Below are positions 1 through 6,956 of a stretch of DNA of 6,956 nt, piece by piece. The translations under genes were made by a program, and so were the position numbers. Within the stretch, counting starts at the first letter, position 1. Each line of letters opens with the position of its first letter. Under the pieces are notes generated by a model, which worked only from the letters and a program-made list of their open reading frames with translations, had not been told where the DNA came from and did no database searches. Origin of the DNA: Sphingomonas sp. CCH9-E2 (GTDB taxonomy: Bacteria > Pseudomonadota > Alphaproteobacteria > Sphingomonadales > Sphingomonadaceae); NCBI RefSeq assembly GCF_001557215.1, contig NZ_LSJM01000227.1, forward strand, positions 1 to 6,956, in the 5' to 3' direction.

Positions 1-1798
1 GGCCCGCCTCATCGCTCGCCAGGATCATCTGGCGCACCGCGGTGATCCGCGCGGCGTCGAAGAACATATGCTCGGTCCGGCACAGGCCGATCCCCTCCGC
101 GCCGAATTCACGCGCGGTGCGGCAATCGAGCGGGGTTTCGGCGTTGGTGCGCACCTTCAGGCGGCGCACTTCGTCCGCCCAGACCATCAGCGTGCCGAAA
201 TCCCCCGCCAGCTCGGGCTGGATCGTCGGGACGGCGCCCAGCATCACTTCGCCGGTGGTGCCGTCGATCGTCAGCACTTCGCCCTCGCGCACCTCACGCG
301 ACCCGATCCGCATCACGCCTTCCGACGCCTTGATCGACAGCGTGCCCGCGCCGGAAACGCAGGGGCGGCCCATGCCGCGCGCGACCACCGCCGCGTGGCT
401 GGTCATGCCGCCACGCGCGGTCAGGATGCCCTTGGCCGCGTGCATGCCGTGAATGTCCTCGGGGCTGGTCTCGACGCGCACCAGGATCACCGCCTCGCCC
501 GCCGCAGCGCGCTTCTCGGCCGTGTCGCTGTCGAACACCGCGACGCCCGATGCCGCGCCGGGCGAGGCGGGCAGCCCCTTGGTCAGCACGTCGCGCGGCG
601 CATTGGGGTCAAGCGTCGGGTGGAGCAGCTGGTCGAGCGCCGAGGGATCGACGCGCAGGATCGCTTCGTCGCGGGTGATCAGCCCCTCATTGGCCATGTC
701 CACAGCGATCTTCAGCGCCGCCTTGGCCGTACGCTTGCCCGAGCGGGTCTGGAGCATCCACAATTTGCCGCGCTCTACGGTGAACTCGATGTCCTGCATG
801 TCGCGGTAGTGGCGCTCGAGCTGGTCGAACACGCGCGCCAGCTCGGCATAGGCCTCCGGCATCGCCTCTTCCATCGACAGCGGCTTGGCCCCCGCCTTTT
901 CGCGCGCGGCCCGCGTCAGATATTGCGGCGTGCGGATGCCGGCGACGACATCCTCGCCCTGCGCGTTGATCAGGAACTCGCCATAATAGGCGTTCTCGCC
1001 GGTCGCGGGATCGCGGGTGAAGGCGACGCCGGTGGCGCTGGTGTCGCCCATATTGCCGAACACCATCGCCTGGACATTGACCGCCGTGCCCCAGTCGCCG
1101 GGAATGTCGTTGAGGCGGCGATAGACCTTCGCGCGCTCCGACTGCCACGATCCGAACACCGCGCCGATCGCGCCCCACAGCTGGTCATGCACGTCCTGCG
1201 GGAACGGCTTGCCCCACAGCTCCTGCACGAGCGCCTTGTACTCCTCGACCAGCTTGCGCCAGTCGTCGGCAGTCATCTCGGTATCGAGGCTGTAGCCGCG
1301 ATCTTCCTTGGCGATCTCCAGCGCTTCCTCGAACCGGCCATGATCCAGTTCGAGCACGACGTCGGAGTACATCTGGATGAAGCGGCGATAGCTGTCCCAC
1401 GCAAAGCGCGCGTCGCCGCTGGTCTCCGCCAGCCCGACCACGGTGGCGTCGTTGAGGCCAAGGTTGAGAACCGTGTCCATCATCCCCGGCATCGACACGC
1501 GCGCGCCCGAGCGGACCGAGACGAGCAGCGGGTCCGCCGCATCGCCGAAGCGCTTGCCGGTCACCGCCTCGATATGCGCGACGCCGGTCGCAACCTCGGC
1601 CTTCAGGCTGTCGGGGAAAGTCTCGCCATTCTCGTAATAGAGCGCGCAGACCGGGGTCGAAATGGTGAAGCCGGGCGGCACCGGCAGGCCGATCGACGCC
1701 ATCCCATCCAGGTTCGCGCCCTTGCCGCCGAGCAGATTCTTGTCGCCCTGGCCGCCGTCGGAAACACCCCCGCCGAAGCGGTACACATAACGAGTCAT
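1..1798 (-). CDS. ppdK: Pyruvate, phosphate dikinase (PPDK), N-terminal 599 residues; 3' end outside window
   Basis: Cytoplasmic enzyme that interconverts pyruvate + ATP + Pi and PEP + AMP + PPi. Start ATG at 1798-1796 gives MTRYVYRFGGG, then the ATP-grasp domain (roughly residues 1-350) with KNLLGGKGANL near residue 20, SVRSGAR around Arg96 and LQTRSGKRT around 350-352. The phosphohistidine swivel domain follows, with GGMTSHAAVVARGMG; the catalytic His is residue 468 (codon 395-397). Thr466, two residues before it, is the position phosphorylated by DUF299-type PPDK regulatory proteins in the family. The PEP/pyruvate barrel begins with GLCRTEHMFF (Arg574). His468 and Arg574 both sit 13 residues after their Clostridium symbiosum counterparts, so spacing is intact. 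About 290 residues, including the C-terminal catalytic Cys, lie beyond the window. No frameshift is seen. The gene diverges from the TonB-domain gene and points the same way as glyQS, a neighbourhood I recall as frequent in alphaproteobacteria. Confidence 0.97.
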   Translation of the reverse strand, partial: MTRYVYRFGGGVSDGGQGDKNLLGGKGANLDGMASIGLPVPPGFTISTPVCALYYENGETFPDSLKAEVATGVAHIEAVTGKRFGDAADPLLVSVRSGARVSMPGMMDTVLNLGLNDATVVGLAETSGDARFAWDSYRRFIQMYSDVVLELDHGRFEEALEIAKEDRGYSLDTEMTADDWRKLVEEYKALVQELWGKPFPQDVHDQLWGAIGAVFGSWQSERAKVYRRLNDIPGDWGTAVNVQAMVFGNMGDTSATGVAFTRDPATGENAYYGEFLINAQGEDVVAGIRTPQYLTRAAREKAGAKPLSMEEAMPEAYAELARVFDQLERHYRDMQDIEFTVERGKLWMLQTRSGKRTAKAALKIAVDMANEGLITRDEAILRVDPSALDQLLHPTLDPNAPRDVLTKGLPASPGAASGVAVFDSDTAEKRAAAGEAVILVRVETSPEDIHGMHAAKGILTARGGMTSHAAVVARGMGRPCVSGAGTLSIKASEGVMRIGSREVREGEVLTIDGTTGEVMLGAVPTIQPELAGDFGTLMVWADEVRRLKVRTNAETPLDCRTAREFGAEGIGLCRTEHMFFDAARITAVRQMILASDEAG

Positions 1799-1803
1799 TC
1801 GAA

Positions 1804-1811
1804 CCCCTTCC
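1804..1811 (-). promoter_or_regulatory. Ribosome binding site of ppdK
   Basis: On the minus strand GGAAGGGG lies 5 bases before the ATG at 1798. This supports that start, which also matches the expected PPDK N-terminus. Confidence 0.75.
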
Positions 1812-1844
1812 GTGACTTGGGCCGCGCCTACCGCAGGTGCGAAG

Positions 1845-1868
1845 ACGGGGGAAGGGCTTGTCCCCCGT
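1845..1868. other. Hairpin in the ppdK / TonB-domain intergenic region
   Basis: ACGGGGGA (1845-1852) and TCCCCCGT (1861-1868) are perfect inverted repeats of 8 bp around an 8-base loop. The stem is 7 of 8 G/C-type or strong stacking pairs and ends directly beside the 12-bp palindrome at 1869. If ppdK transcription starts upstream of 1868, this would be a stem in its 5' leader, about 47-70 bases before the start codon. It has no T-tract, so a simple intrinsic terminator is unlikely. Function unknown. Confidence 0.6.
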
Positions 1869-1880
1869 TGTCACGTGACA
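1869..1880. promoter_or_regulatory. Perfect 12-bp palindrome, candidate operator
   Basis: TGTCACGTGACA reads the same on both strands. It lies between divergent genes, 8 bases upstream of the proposed -35 of the TonB-domain gene and 70 bases upstream of the ppdK start. A dimeric helix-turn-helix regulator could bind it; the central CG is reminiscent of LacI-family operators, but the regulator cannot be assigned from sequence. The site could serve either gene or both. Confidence 0.45.
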
Positions 1881-1887
1881 GATTTGC

Positions 1888-1915
1888 TTCACACGCACAA
1901 AACTGGTCATATGAT
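1888..1915 (+). promoter_or_regulatory. Candidate sigma-70-type promoter of the TonB-domain gene
   Basis: TTCACA (1888-1893, 5 of 6 to TTGACA) and TATGAT (1910-1915, 5 of 6 to TATAAT) are separated by 16 bases. Transcription would start near 1922 and leave a leader of about 37 bases before the ATG at 1959. Alphaproteobacterial promoters are degenerate, so this is a match to consensus, not proof. Confidence 0.45.
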
Positions 1916-1945
1916 CGGTGCTTGCGGGCCGAGCGTCCCGCCTTT

Positions 1946-1952
1946 GGGGGAG
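1946..1952 (+). promoter_or_regulatory. Ribosome binding site fixing the start of the TonB-domain gene
   Basis: GGGGGAG lies 6 bases before the ATG at 1959. An in-frame ATG at 1911 lies inside the proposed -10 box, lacks such a site and would put a non-secretory stretch before the signal peptide, so 1959 is preferred. Confidence 0.7.
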
Positions 1953-1958
1953 CGCAAC

Positions 1959-2741
1959 ATGCTGACGGCCTTGCTTCTTTCCGCTGCGTCGGTGCAGCAG
2001 CCGACGCCGCTGCCGCCCGCTGGCGGCTGGGTCGTCGATTTCGCGGATAACAGCTGCCTGGTCTTTCGCGACTATCGCGGTGAACAGGGCAAGGTAACGT
2101 TCGGCCTGCGCCTCATCCCCAATGCCCCCTTCGCCGAAGCCATGCTGATCATGCCCGAGGACGGAAGCGCCGTTTCCGGCATGGTCACGGTCAGCATGAA
2201 CACCGTCCCCGATGTCGCGTCATCCTATCAGAGCGGGTCGACCAGCGACGGCCGCCGCCTGATCCGCTTCGACGTGCCCCCGCAACAGGTCAAGGCGATG
2301 GCCATCGCCCGCGACATCGGCTTCAGCCGTGGCGGCAAGCGCGTCGCGATCGCGGGACTGGCGATGGGCAAGGCGATGGCGGCGGCATCGACCTGTCAGG
2401 ACGATCTGCTGCGCAGCTGGGGCGCAGACCCGGCGGTGGAGGCCAAGATCAGCTGGCGCCCCGCAATCGTCGCGCCCGAAAAGGACACCACCGTCTCCGA
2501 CTATCCGATGGCCGCGTTGCGCGAGGGGGCGGAGGGCGACACGCTGTTCCGCCTCAGCCTCGACCGCACCGGTCGGATCACCGATTGCCAGATCGTCGCA
2601 TCGTCGGGGAATGAGGACCTCGACACGCGCGCCTGCACGCTGATGCGCGAACGCGGATCGCTGCCCGCCGCCCGGCTGACGGATGGCAGCGCGGTGCCGA
2701 CGGTGATCGTCGCCCGCTTCGCCTGGCGCTTGCCGGGCTGA
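1959..2741 (+). CDS. Exported protein with TonB C-terminal domain, 260 aa
   Basis: Probable periplasmic protein. Residues 1-11 (MLTALLLSAAS) form a short hydrophobic signal-like segment with no basic residue before it; cleavage near residue 11 is an inference. Residues about 22-155 (from GGWVVDFADNSCLVFRDY) form a domain I associate with uncharacterised sphingomonad secreted proteins; it has Cys33 and Cys146. Residues about 182-257 match the TonB C-terminal fold: YPMAALREGAEG, then SLDRTGRITDCQIVASSGN, LDTRACTLM and a final ARFAWRLP, with Cys210 and Cys226. Canonical TonB has an N-terminal membrane anchor and a Pro-rich spacer; neither is present, so it is unlikely to be the energy transducer for TonB-dependent receptors and may use the domain for binding. 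It is convergent with glyS, with 17 bases between the two stop codons and no T-rich terminator. Confidence 0.85.
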   Translation: MLTALLLSAASVQQPTPLPPAGGWVVDFADNSCLVFRDYRGEQGKVTFGLRLIPNAPFAEAMLIMPEDGSAVSGMVTVSMNTVPDVASSYQSGSTSDGRRLIRFDVPPQQVKAMAIARDIGFSRGGKRVAIAGLAMGKAMAAASTCQDDLLRSWGADPAVEAKISWRPAIVAPEKDTTVSDYPMAALREGAEGDTLFRLSLDRTGRITDCQIVASSGNEDLDTRACTLMRERGSLPAARLTDGSAVPTVIVARFAWRLPG

Positions 2742-2758
2742 GCGGGCGCGGGGCTTGC

Positions 2759-5076
2759 CTACCCCTCGATCTTCCCGAAATCCGCCACCCGGTGCACCGC
2801 GTCGCGCATGCGGGCCAGCAGGGCGAGCCGCGCGGCGCGCTTGGCGGGATCGCTGTCGTTGACGGTCACATCGGTGAAGAACGCATCGATCGGCGCACGC
2901 AACGTCGCGAGCGCGGCCATCGCCCCTTCGAAGTCCTCCGCCTCCACCGCAGCTGCCGCCTTGGGCTCGGCCGCGTCGAGCGCGGCGATCAGCGCCGCCT
3001 CTGCGGGCTCGGGCGTATAGGACAGCGTCGCCCCGGCGAAGGCCGGGGCCGCCAGAGGCTCCAGCGTCGCGCTTGTCGCAGCGGCCCCGGCCTGCGCCGG
3101 GGCGACGAAGCCCTCCTTCTTCAGAATATTCGCCGCGCGCTTGTACCCGGCGAGCAGATTCGCCCCATCCTCAGTCGCCATGAACGCCTGCAGCGCATGG
3201 ACGCGCGCGAGGAGGCGGACGAGATCATCCTCCCCGCCCAGCGCAAACACCGCGTCGATCAGGTCGTGGCGGACCCCAGCTTCGCGCTGCTGGACCTTGA
3301 GGCGGTCGATGAGGAAATCAACCACAGCATCGCGGGCAAGGCCCACCGGCCAGCCGAAAAGCATACCGCGAGCCATCTCGTCATTTTCAGGCTCAAAACC
3401 TGCAACCGCCAGATCAGCGCGCGTCTTCCCGCATTTCGCGGTCCAAGCCGCTTCGGGGAGCTGTTCGAATTTCGCGCTCTCTACGTCACCGCTGAAGTCG
3501 AACAGATAGCGAAGTGGCAGTCGCAACCCATTCTGGAGCACCAACGCTGCTACAGCGATTGCACTGCGTCGGAGCGCAAATGGATCTTTCGAACCGGTCG
3601 GCTTCTCGTCGATCAGGAAGAACTGGAACAGACTATCCAGCTTATCCGCCAACGACACCGCCACCGTGACCGGTGCGGTCGGCACGTCATCCCCCTGCCC
3701 GACCGGCTTGTAATGATCGCGGATCGCGGCGGCGACCGCCGGGTCTTCGCCCTGCGCTGCCGCGTAATAACCGCCCATCAGGCCCTGCAGCTCGGGGAAT
3801 TCGCCGACCATGCCGGTGACGAGGTCCGCCTTGGCCAGCCGCGCGGCGCGTTCGGCGAGGGTGGCCAAATCCGTCGCCCCGGCGGAGGCCGGGGCCGCTT
3901 GCGGCTCTTGCGTCGCGCCATCGCTGGCGGCCCCGGCCTTCGCCGGGGCGACGATGCCCTCTTCCACCAACCACCGCGCGAGTTTGGCGACGCGGTCGAC
4001 CTTGTCGGCGACGGTGCCGAGCTTTTCGTGGAAGACGATCTTTTCGAGCTTCGGATGCAGGTCATCCAGCCGCGTCTTGCGATCGGTTTCGTAGAAGAAG
4101 CGCGCATCGCTCAGCCGTGCGGCGAGCACCTTCTGGTTGCCCGCGACGATCCGATCGCCGCCATCCGCCGCGTCGATATTCGCGGTGCAGATGAAGGCGT
4201 TGGCGAGCTTGCCATCGGCATTTGTGCAGACAAAATATTTCTGGTTCACGCGCGCGGTGAGCTGGATTACCTCGGGCGGGACATCGAGAAACGCTTCATC
4301 GAAGCGGCCGAGCAGAGGCACCGGCCATTCGGTGAGGCCGGCATTCTCGATCAGCAGCCCCTCGTCCTCGACCAAAGTCAGGCCGGCCTTGTTCGCCGCC
4401 AGCTTTGCGCCGACCGCGATGGTCGCGCGACGTTCATTCTGGTCGACGATGACATAAGCGTCGCGCAGCTGATCGACATAGGTCGCGGCGCTCCGAACCG
4501 TGATCGCGTCGGGGTGGTGGAAGCGATGGCCCGCGGTGACAGCACCGGACTGCACGCCCGCAACTTCGCAATCCACCACGCTCTCGCCCAGCAGCGCCAC
4601 AATGCCCTGCAACGGGCGGACCCAGCGCAAGCTCTCGGTGCTCAGCGACGCTTCCCCCCAGCGCATCGATTTGGGCCAGGGGAAGGCGCGAACGATCGCC
4701 GGGATCGCCTCGGCCAGTACCTCGGTCGTGGCGCGGCCCGGCTTGTCGATCACCGCGAACAGCGTCGCGCGACCCTTGACGTCGCGCGTCTTCAGCGCGT
4801 CGCGGGTCAGCCCCGCCTTGCGCAGGAAGCCGTCGACTGCCGCGTCGGGCGCGTCGGCGGGCGGGCCTTTCAGCTCCTCGCTCACCGCCGCGGTCTGCTC
4901 GGGAAGGTCGCGGGCGATCAGCGTCAGGCGGCGCGGGGTGGCATAGGTGACCAGCGCACCGGCCTTCAGGCCTGCCTTGTCGAGCTCGGCGGTGAACAGG
5001 CGGGCGAGATCCTCGCGCGCCTTATCCTGCATGCGTGCGGGAATTTCTTCGGAGCGGAGTTCGAGGAGGAAGTCGG

Positions 5077-5080
<4 letters not shown>
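2759..5080 (-). CDS. glyS: Glycyl-tRNA synthetase beta subunit, with two repeat-encoded insertions
   Basis: Beta chain of the bacterial alpha2beta2 glycyl-tRNA synthetase; it carries tRNA recognition while the alpha chain carries the aminoacylation site. Visible family landmarks are [17 protein letters not shown] at the N-terminus, WPKSMRWG near 135-141, QKYF near 280-283, [13 protein letters not shown] near 324-335, [11 protein letters not shown] at about 495-505, and a C-terminal DALR-like helical domain (about 600-773). At 773 residues it exceeds E. coli GlyS (about 690). Two in-frame insertions of 27 residues each explain 54: residues 377-403 and 659-685, encoded by the palindromic repeats. 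Start: GTG at 5080 is chosen because GGAG lies 8 bases upstream and it overlaps the glyQ stop as GTGA; a GTG at 5089 would add three residues but has no spacing to that GGAG. Codons 496-588 are unusually A/T-ending (40 of 93, against 12 of the first 80). Confidence 0.97.
3027..3106. repeat. 80-bp palindromic element, copy A, inside glyS
   Basis: Left arm 3027-3052 and right arm 3081-3106 are inverted repeats of 26 bases with one mismatch, around a 28-base centre. Each arm also folds alone as CCCCGGC, loop G-N-A-G, GCCGGGG. On the glyS strand it encodes residues 659-685 (VAPAQAGAA ... APAFAGAT), falling in a loop between NILKKEGF and LSYTPEP in the C-terminal part. It is 81% identical (65 of 80, no gaps) to copy B. 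Confidence 0.93.
3873..3952. repeat. 80-bp palindromic element, copy B, inside glyS
   Basis: Left arm 3873-3898 and right arm 3927-3952 are inverted repeats of 26 bases with one mismatch, around a 28-base centre. Orientation and reading frame match copy A. On the glyS strand it encodes residues 377-403 (VAPAKAGAA ... APASAGAT), between RWLVEEGI and the helical segment [20 protein letters not shown]. coli GlyS, as I recall it, has no equivalent residues here. With one adjoining base shared by both copies the unit is 81 bp, or 27 codons, which keeps the frame. Confidence 0.93.
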
Positions 5081-5970
<890 letters not shown>

Positions 5971-6002
5971 GGTGCCGGGCTTTGGCGAAAGGGCGATACG
6001 CG

Positions 6003-6018
6003 GTCAACTGCGGTTGAC
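6003..6018. promoter_or_regulatory. Inverted repeat in the glyQ / TraB-family divergent region, candidate operator
   Basis: GTCAAC (6003-6008) and GTTGAC (6013-6018) are perfect inverted 6-mers separated by TGCG. Each half contains TTGAC read outward, so part of it could also be a -35 element, but no convincing -10 at 16-18 bases was found on either strand. It lies 32 bases from the glyQ start and 33 from the TraB-family start. Confidence 0.35.
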
Positions 6019-6039
6019 GCGGGCGGCGCGGACGGCTTT

Positions 6040-6046
6040 GGAGGGG
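6040..6046 (+). promoter_or_regulatory. Ribosome binding site of the TraB-family gene
   Basis: GGAGGGG lies 5 bases before the ATG at 6052. It fixes that start, which places a lipoprotein signal peptide at the N-terminus; the reading frame stays open far upstream, but only as antisense of glyQ. Confidence 0.8.
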
Positions 6047-6051
6047 CGATC

Positions 6052-6897
6052 ATGTTGAAGCGTCTGATCGCCCCCCTCGCCGCCCTGCTGCTCTCCAGCT
6101 GTTCGCTGTTCGGCGAGGATGCCGACCCCGCTTTGTGGGTGGTCAAGGATGGCGACACGACCATCTATCTGTTCGGCACCGTCCATGTGCTGAAACCCCG
6201 CATGCACTGGTTCGACGAAGGCGTGCGCGAGGCGTTCGACGCGAGCGACGAGGTGGTGCTGGAGATCGCCAAGCCCGATCCGCAGGCGATCGCGGCGCTG
6301 ACCGCGCAGCTCGGCACGCGCGGCGGCCCGCCCTTCGCGCCGGAGGTCGATGCAGCGGCGCGCGACCTGGGCATACCGGCGGGCGCGATCGACGAGCAGG
6401 AGCCGTGGCTGGCGGCGCTGACGCTGGCGCAGCTGGCGGTGAAGAAAGCGGGCTATGACGCCGGCGACGGGGTCGAGGCGACGCTGTCGGAGGCGGCGGA
6501 GGATGCGGGCAAGCCGGTCAAGGCGCTGGAATCGGCGCGCGGGCAGCTGATGCTGTTCGACGGCCTGTCGGGCGCGGCGCAGAGCGCGATGCTCGAGGAA
6601 ACGGTCAAGGCGCTGCCGGGGACCAAGGCGCGGCTTGACAAGTTCGTCGCCGCCTGGGCCAAGGGCGATGCCGAAAGCGTCGGGGCGGAGATGAACCGCG
6701 GCGCGCTGGCGTCGCCGGAAGTGGCCGACGCGCTGATCACGCGGCGCAACGCGCGCTTCGCCGACTGGGTCGCGGCGCGGATGAACCAGCCGGGCACGGT
6801 ATTCGTCGCGGTCGGCGCAGGGCACCTTGCCGGCAAGGGCAGCGTGCAGGCGCTGCTGGGCGAGCGGGGGCTGAAGGTGGAGCGGGTGGTGTATTGA
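6052..6897 (+). CDS. TraB/GumN-family lipoprotein, 281 aa
   Basis: Predicted envelope lipoprotein of the TraB/GumN (PF01963-type, TIKI-related) family, whose better-studied relatives are metal-dependent proteases; the bacterial role is not established. The N-terminus MLKRLIAPLAALLLSSC has basic residues, a hydrophobic core and a lipobox LSSC, so Cys17 would be lipidated after signal peptidase II cleavage. The paired GxxH signatures are present: GTVH at 42-45 (in YLFGTVHVLKP) and GAGH at 255-258 (in FVAVGAGHLAGKGS). Glu71 in VVLEIAKP and the segment TRRNARFADWV (230-240) match family positions. The C-terminus ends GLKVERVVY, as usual for complete members. It diverges from glyQ and is followed 7 bases later by a hairpin. 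No frameshift or truncation is seen. Substrate unknown. Confidence 0.9.
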   Translation: MLKRLIAPLAALLLSSCSLFGEDADPALWVVKDGDTTIYLFGTVHVLKPRMHWFDEGVREAFDASDEVVLEIAKPDPQAIAALTAQLGTRGGPPFAPEVDAAARDLGIPAGAIDEQEPWLAALTLAQLAVKKAGYDAGDGVEATLSEAAEDAGKPVKALESARGQLMLFDGLSGAAQSAMLEETVKALPGTKARLDKFVAAWAKGDAESVGAEMNRGALASPEVADALITRRNARFADWVAARMNQPGTVFVAVGAGHLAGKGSVQALLGERGLKVERVVY

Positions 6898-6904
6898 GCT
6901 CATT

Positions 6905-6931
6905 CCTCCCCTGAGCTTGTCTCAGGGGAGG
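6905..6931. repeat. Hairpin after the TraB-family gene, repeat-like and possibly a 3' mRNA end
   Basis: CCTCCCCTGAG (6905-6915) and CTCAGGGGAGG (6921-6931) pair perfectly over 11 bp around the loop CTTGT. It starts 7 bases after the stop codon. No T-tract follows, so it is not a standard intrinsic terminator. The CTCCCCT/AGGGGAG type followed by GGGACCG is a repeat style I recognise from sphingomonad intergenic regions. It may protect or end the upstream mRNA. Confidence 0.6.
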
Positions 6932-6934
6932 GGG

Positions 6935-6955
6935 ACCGCCGGCGAAGCCGGTGGT
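6935..6955. repeat. Second hairpin, probably part of the same repeat element, cut by the window edge
   Basis: ACCGCCGGC (6935-6943) and GCCGGTGGT (6947-6955) pair over 9 bp with one G-T wobble around a GAA loop. It lies 3 bases after the 11-bp hairpin. The usual continuation of such repeats would be outside the window. Confidence 0.5.
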
Positions 6956-6956
6956 G

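Noticed and set aside
1911..1958. Alternative in-frame ATG 1911 for the TonB-domain gene
   Set aside because: It overlaps the proposed -10 box, has no Shine-Dalgarno and puts a Gly/Pro/Cys-containing stretch before the signal peptide.
68..2050. A 660-codon open frame on the plus strand opposite ppdK
   Set aside because: It is antisense to a clear PPDK. Its product is rich in Arg, His and Ala with no recognisable domain, the usual result of high GC content on the opposite strand.
2742..2765. A terminator between the TonB-domain gene and glyS, based on GGGG (2750-2753) and CCCC (2762-2765)
   Set aside because: The stem is only 4 bp with an 8-base loop and there is no T-tract in either direction.
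3027..3952. The two repeats as a CRISPR array
   Set aside because: There are only two units, they are separated by several hundred bases of normal glyS coding sequence, and each is itself a double inverted repeat.
6004..6903. A 299-codon open frame on the minus strand opposite the TraB-family gene
   Set aside because: It is the antisense shadow of a recognised protein; the product is Arg/His/Leu-rich without motifs.

Overview
The window is GC-rich chromosomal DNA. Its protein sequences, gene order and repeat types look most like an alphaproteobacterium of the Sphingomonadales (Sphingomonas or a relative). That placement is by recognition of protein and repeat style, not by a database search. 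Five protein genes fill almost all of it. No rRNA, tRNA, CRISPR array or autonomous transposase gene was seen, and no gene-free stretch exceeds 300 bases.

Layout: (1) positions 1-1798, minus strand: the first 599 codons of ppdK (pyruvate, phosphate dikinase), cut by the window edge. (2) 1799-1958: a 160-base divergent intergenic region holding an 8-bp-stem hairpin that abuts a perfect 12-bp palindrome, plus a promoter for the rightward gene. (3) 1959-2741, plus strand: a small exported protein with a TonB C-terminal domain. (4) 2759-5080 and 5077-5970, minus strand: glyS and glyQ, the beta and alpha subunits of glycyl-tRNA synthetase, transcribed glyQ then glyS with a 4-base GTGA overlap. (5) 5971-6051: a short divergent region with an inverted repeat. 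(6) 6052-6897, plus strand: a TraB/GumN-family lipoprotein. (7) 6905-6956: two hairpins of a probable repeat element that runs out of the window.

The most striking structure lies inside glyS. Two copies of an 80-bp palindromic element interrupt the gene, 767 bases apart start to start, in the same orientation and the same reading frame. Each adds about 27 residues of Ala/Pro/Gly-rich peptide without breaking the frame. All four 26-nt arms are identical except at one loop base, while the 28-bp centres differ at 13 positions. This is the architecture of a REPIN-like or MITE-like non-autonomous element, and the outcome resembles the Rickettsia palindromic elements that sit inside protein genes. 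Between the two copies, glyS also has a tract of 93 codons with clearly more A/T-ending codons than its 5' end, suggesting a mosaic gene.

Functionally, glyQS supplies Gly-tRNA and ppdK interconverts pyruvate and PEP. These are housekeeping functions; the two cell-envelope proteins are accessory and divergent or convergent to them, not part of the same transcripts.
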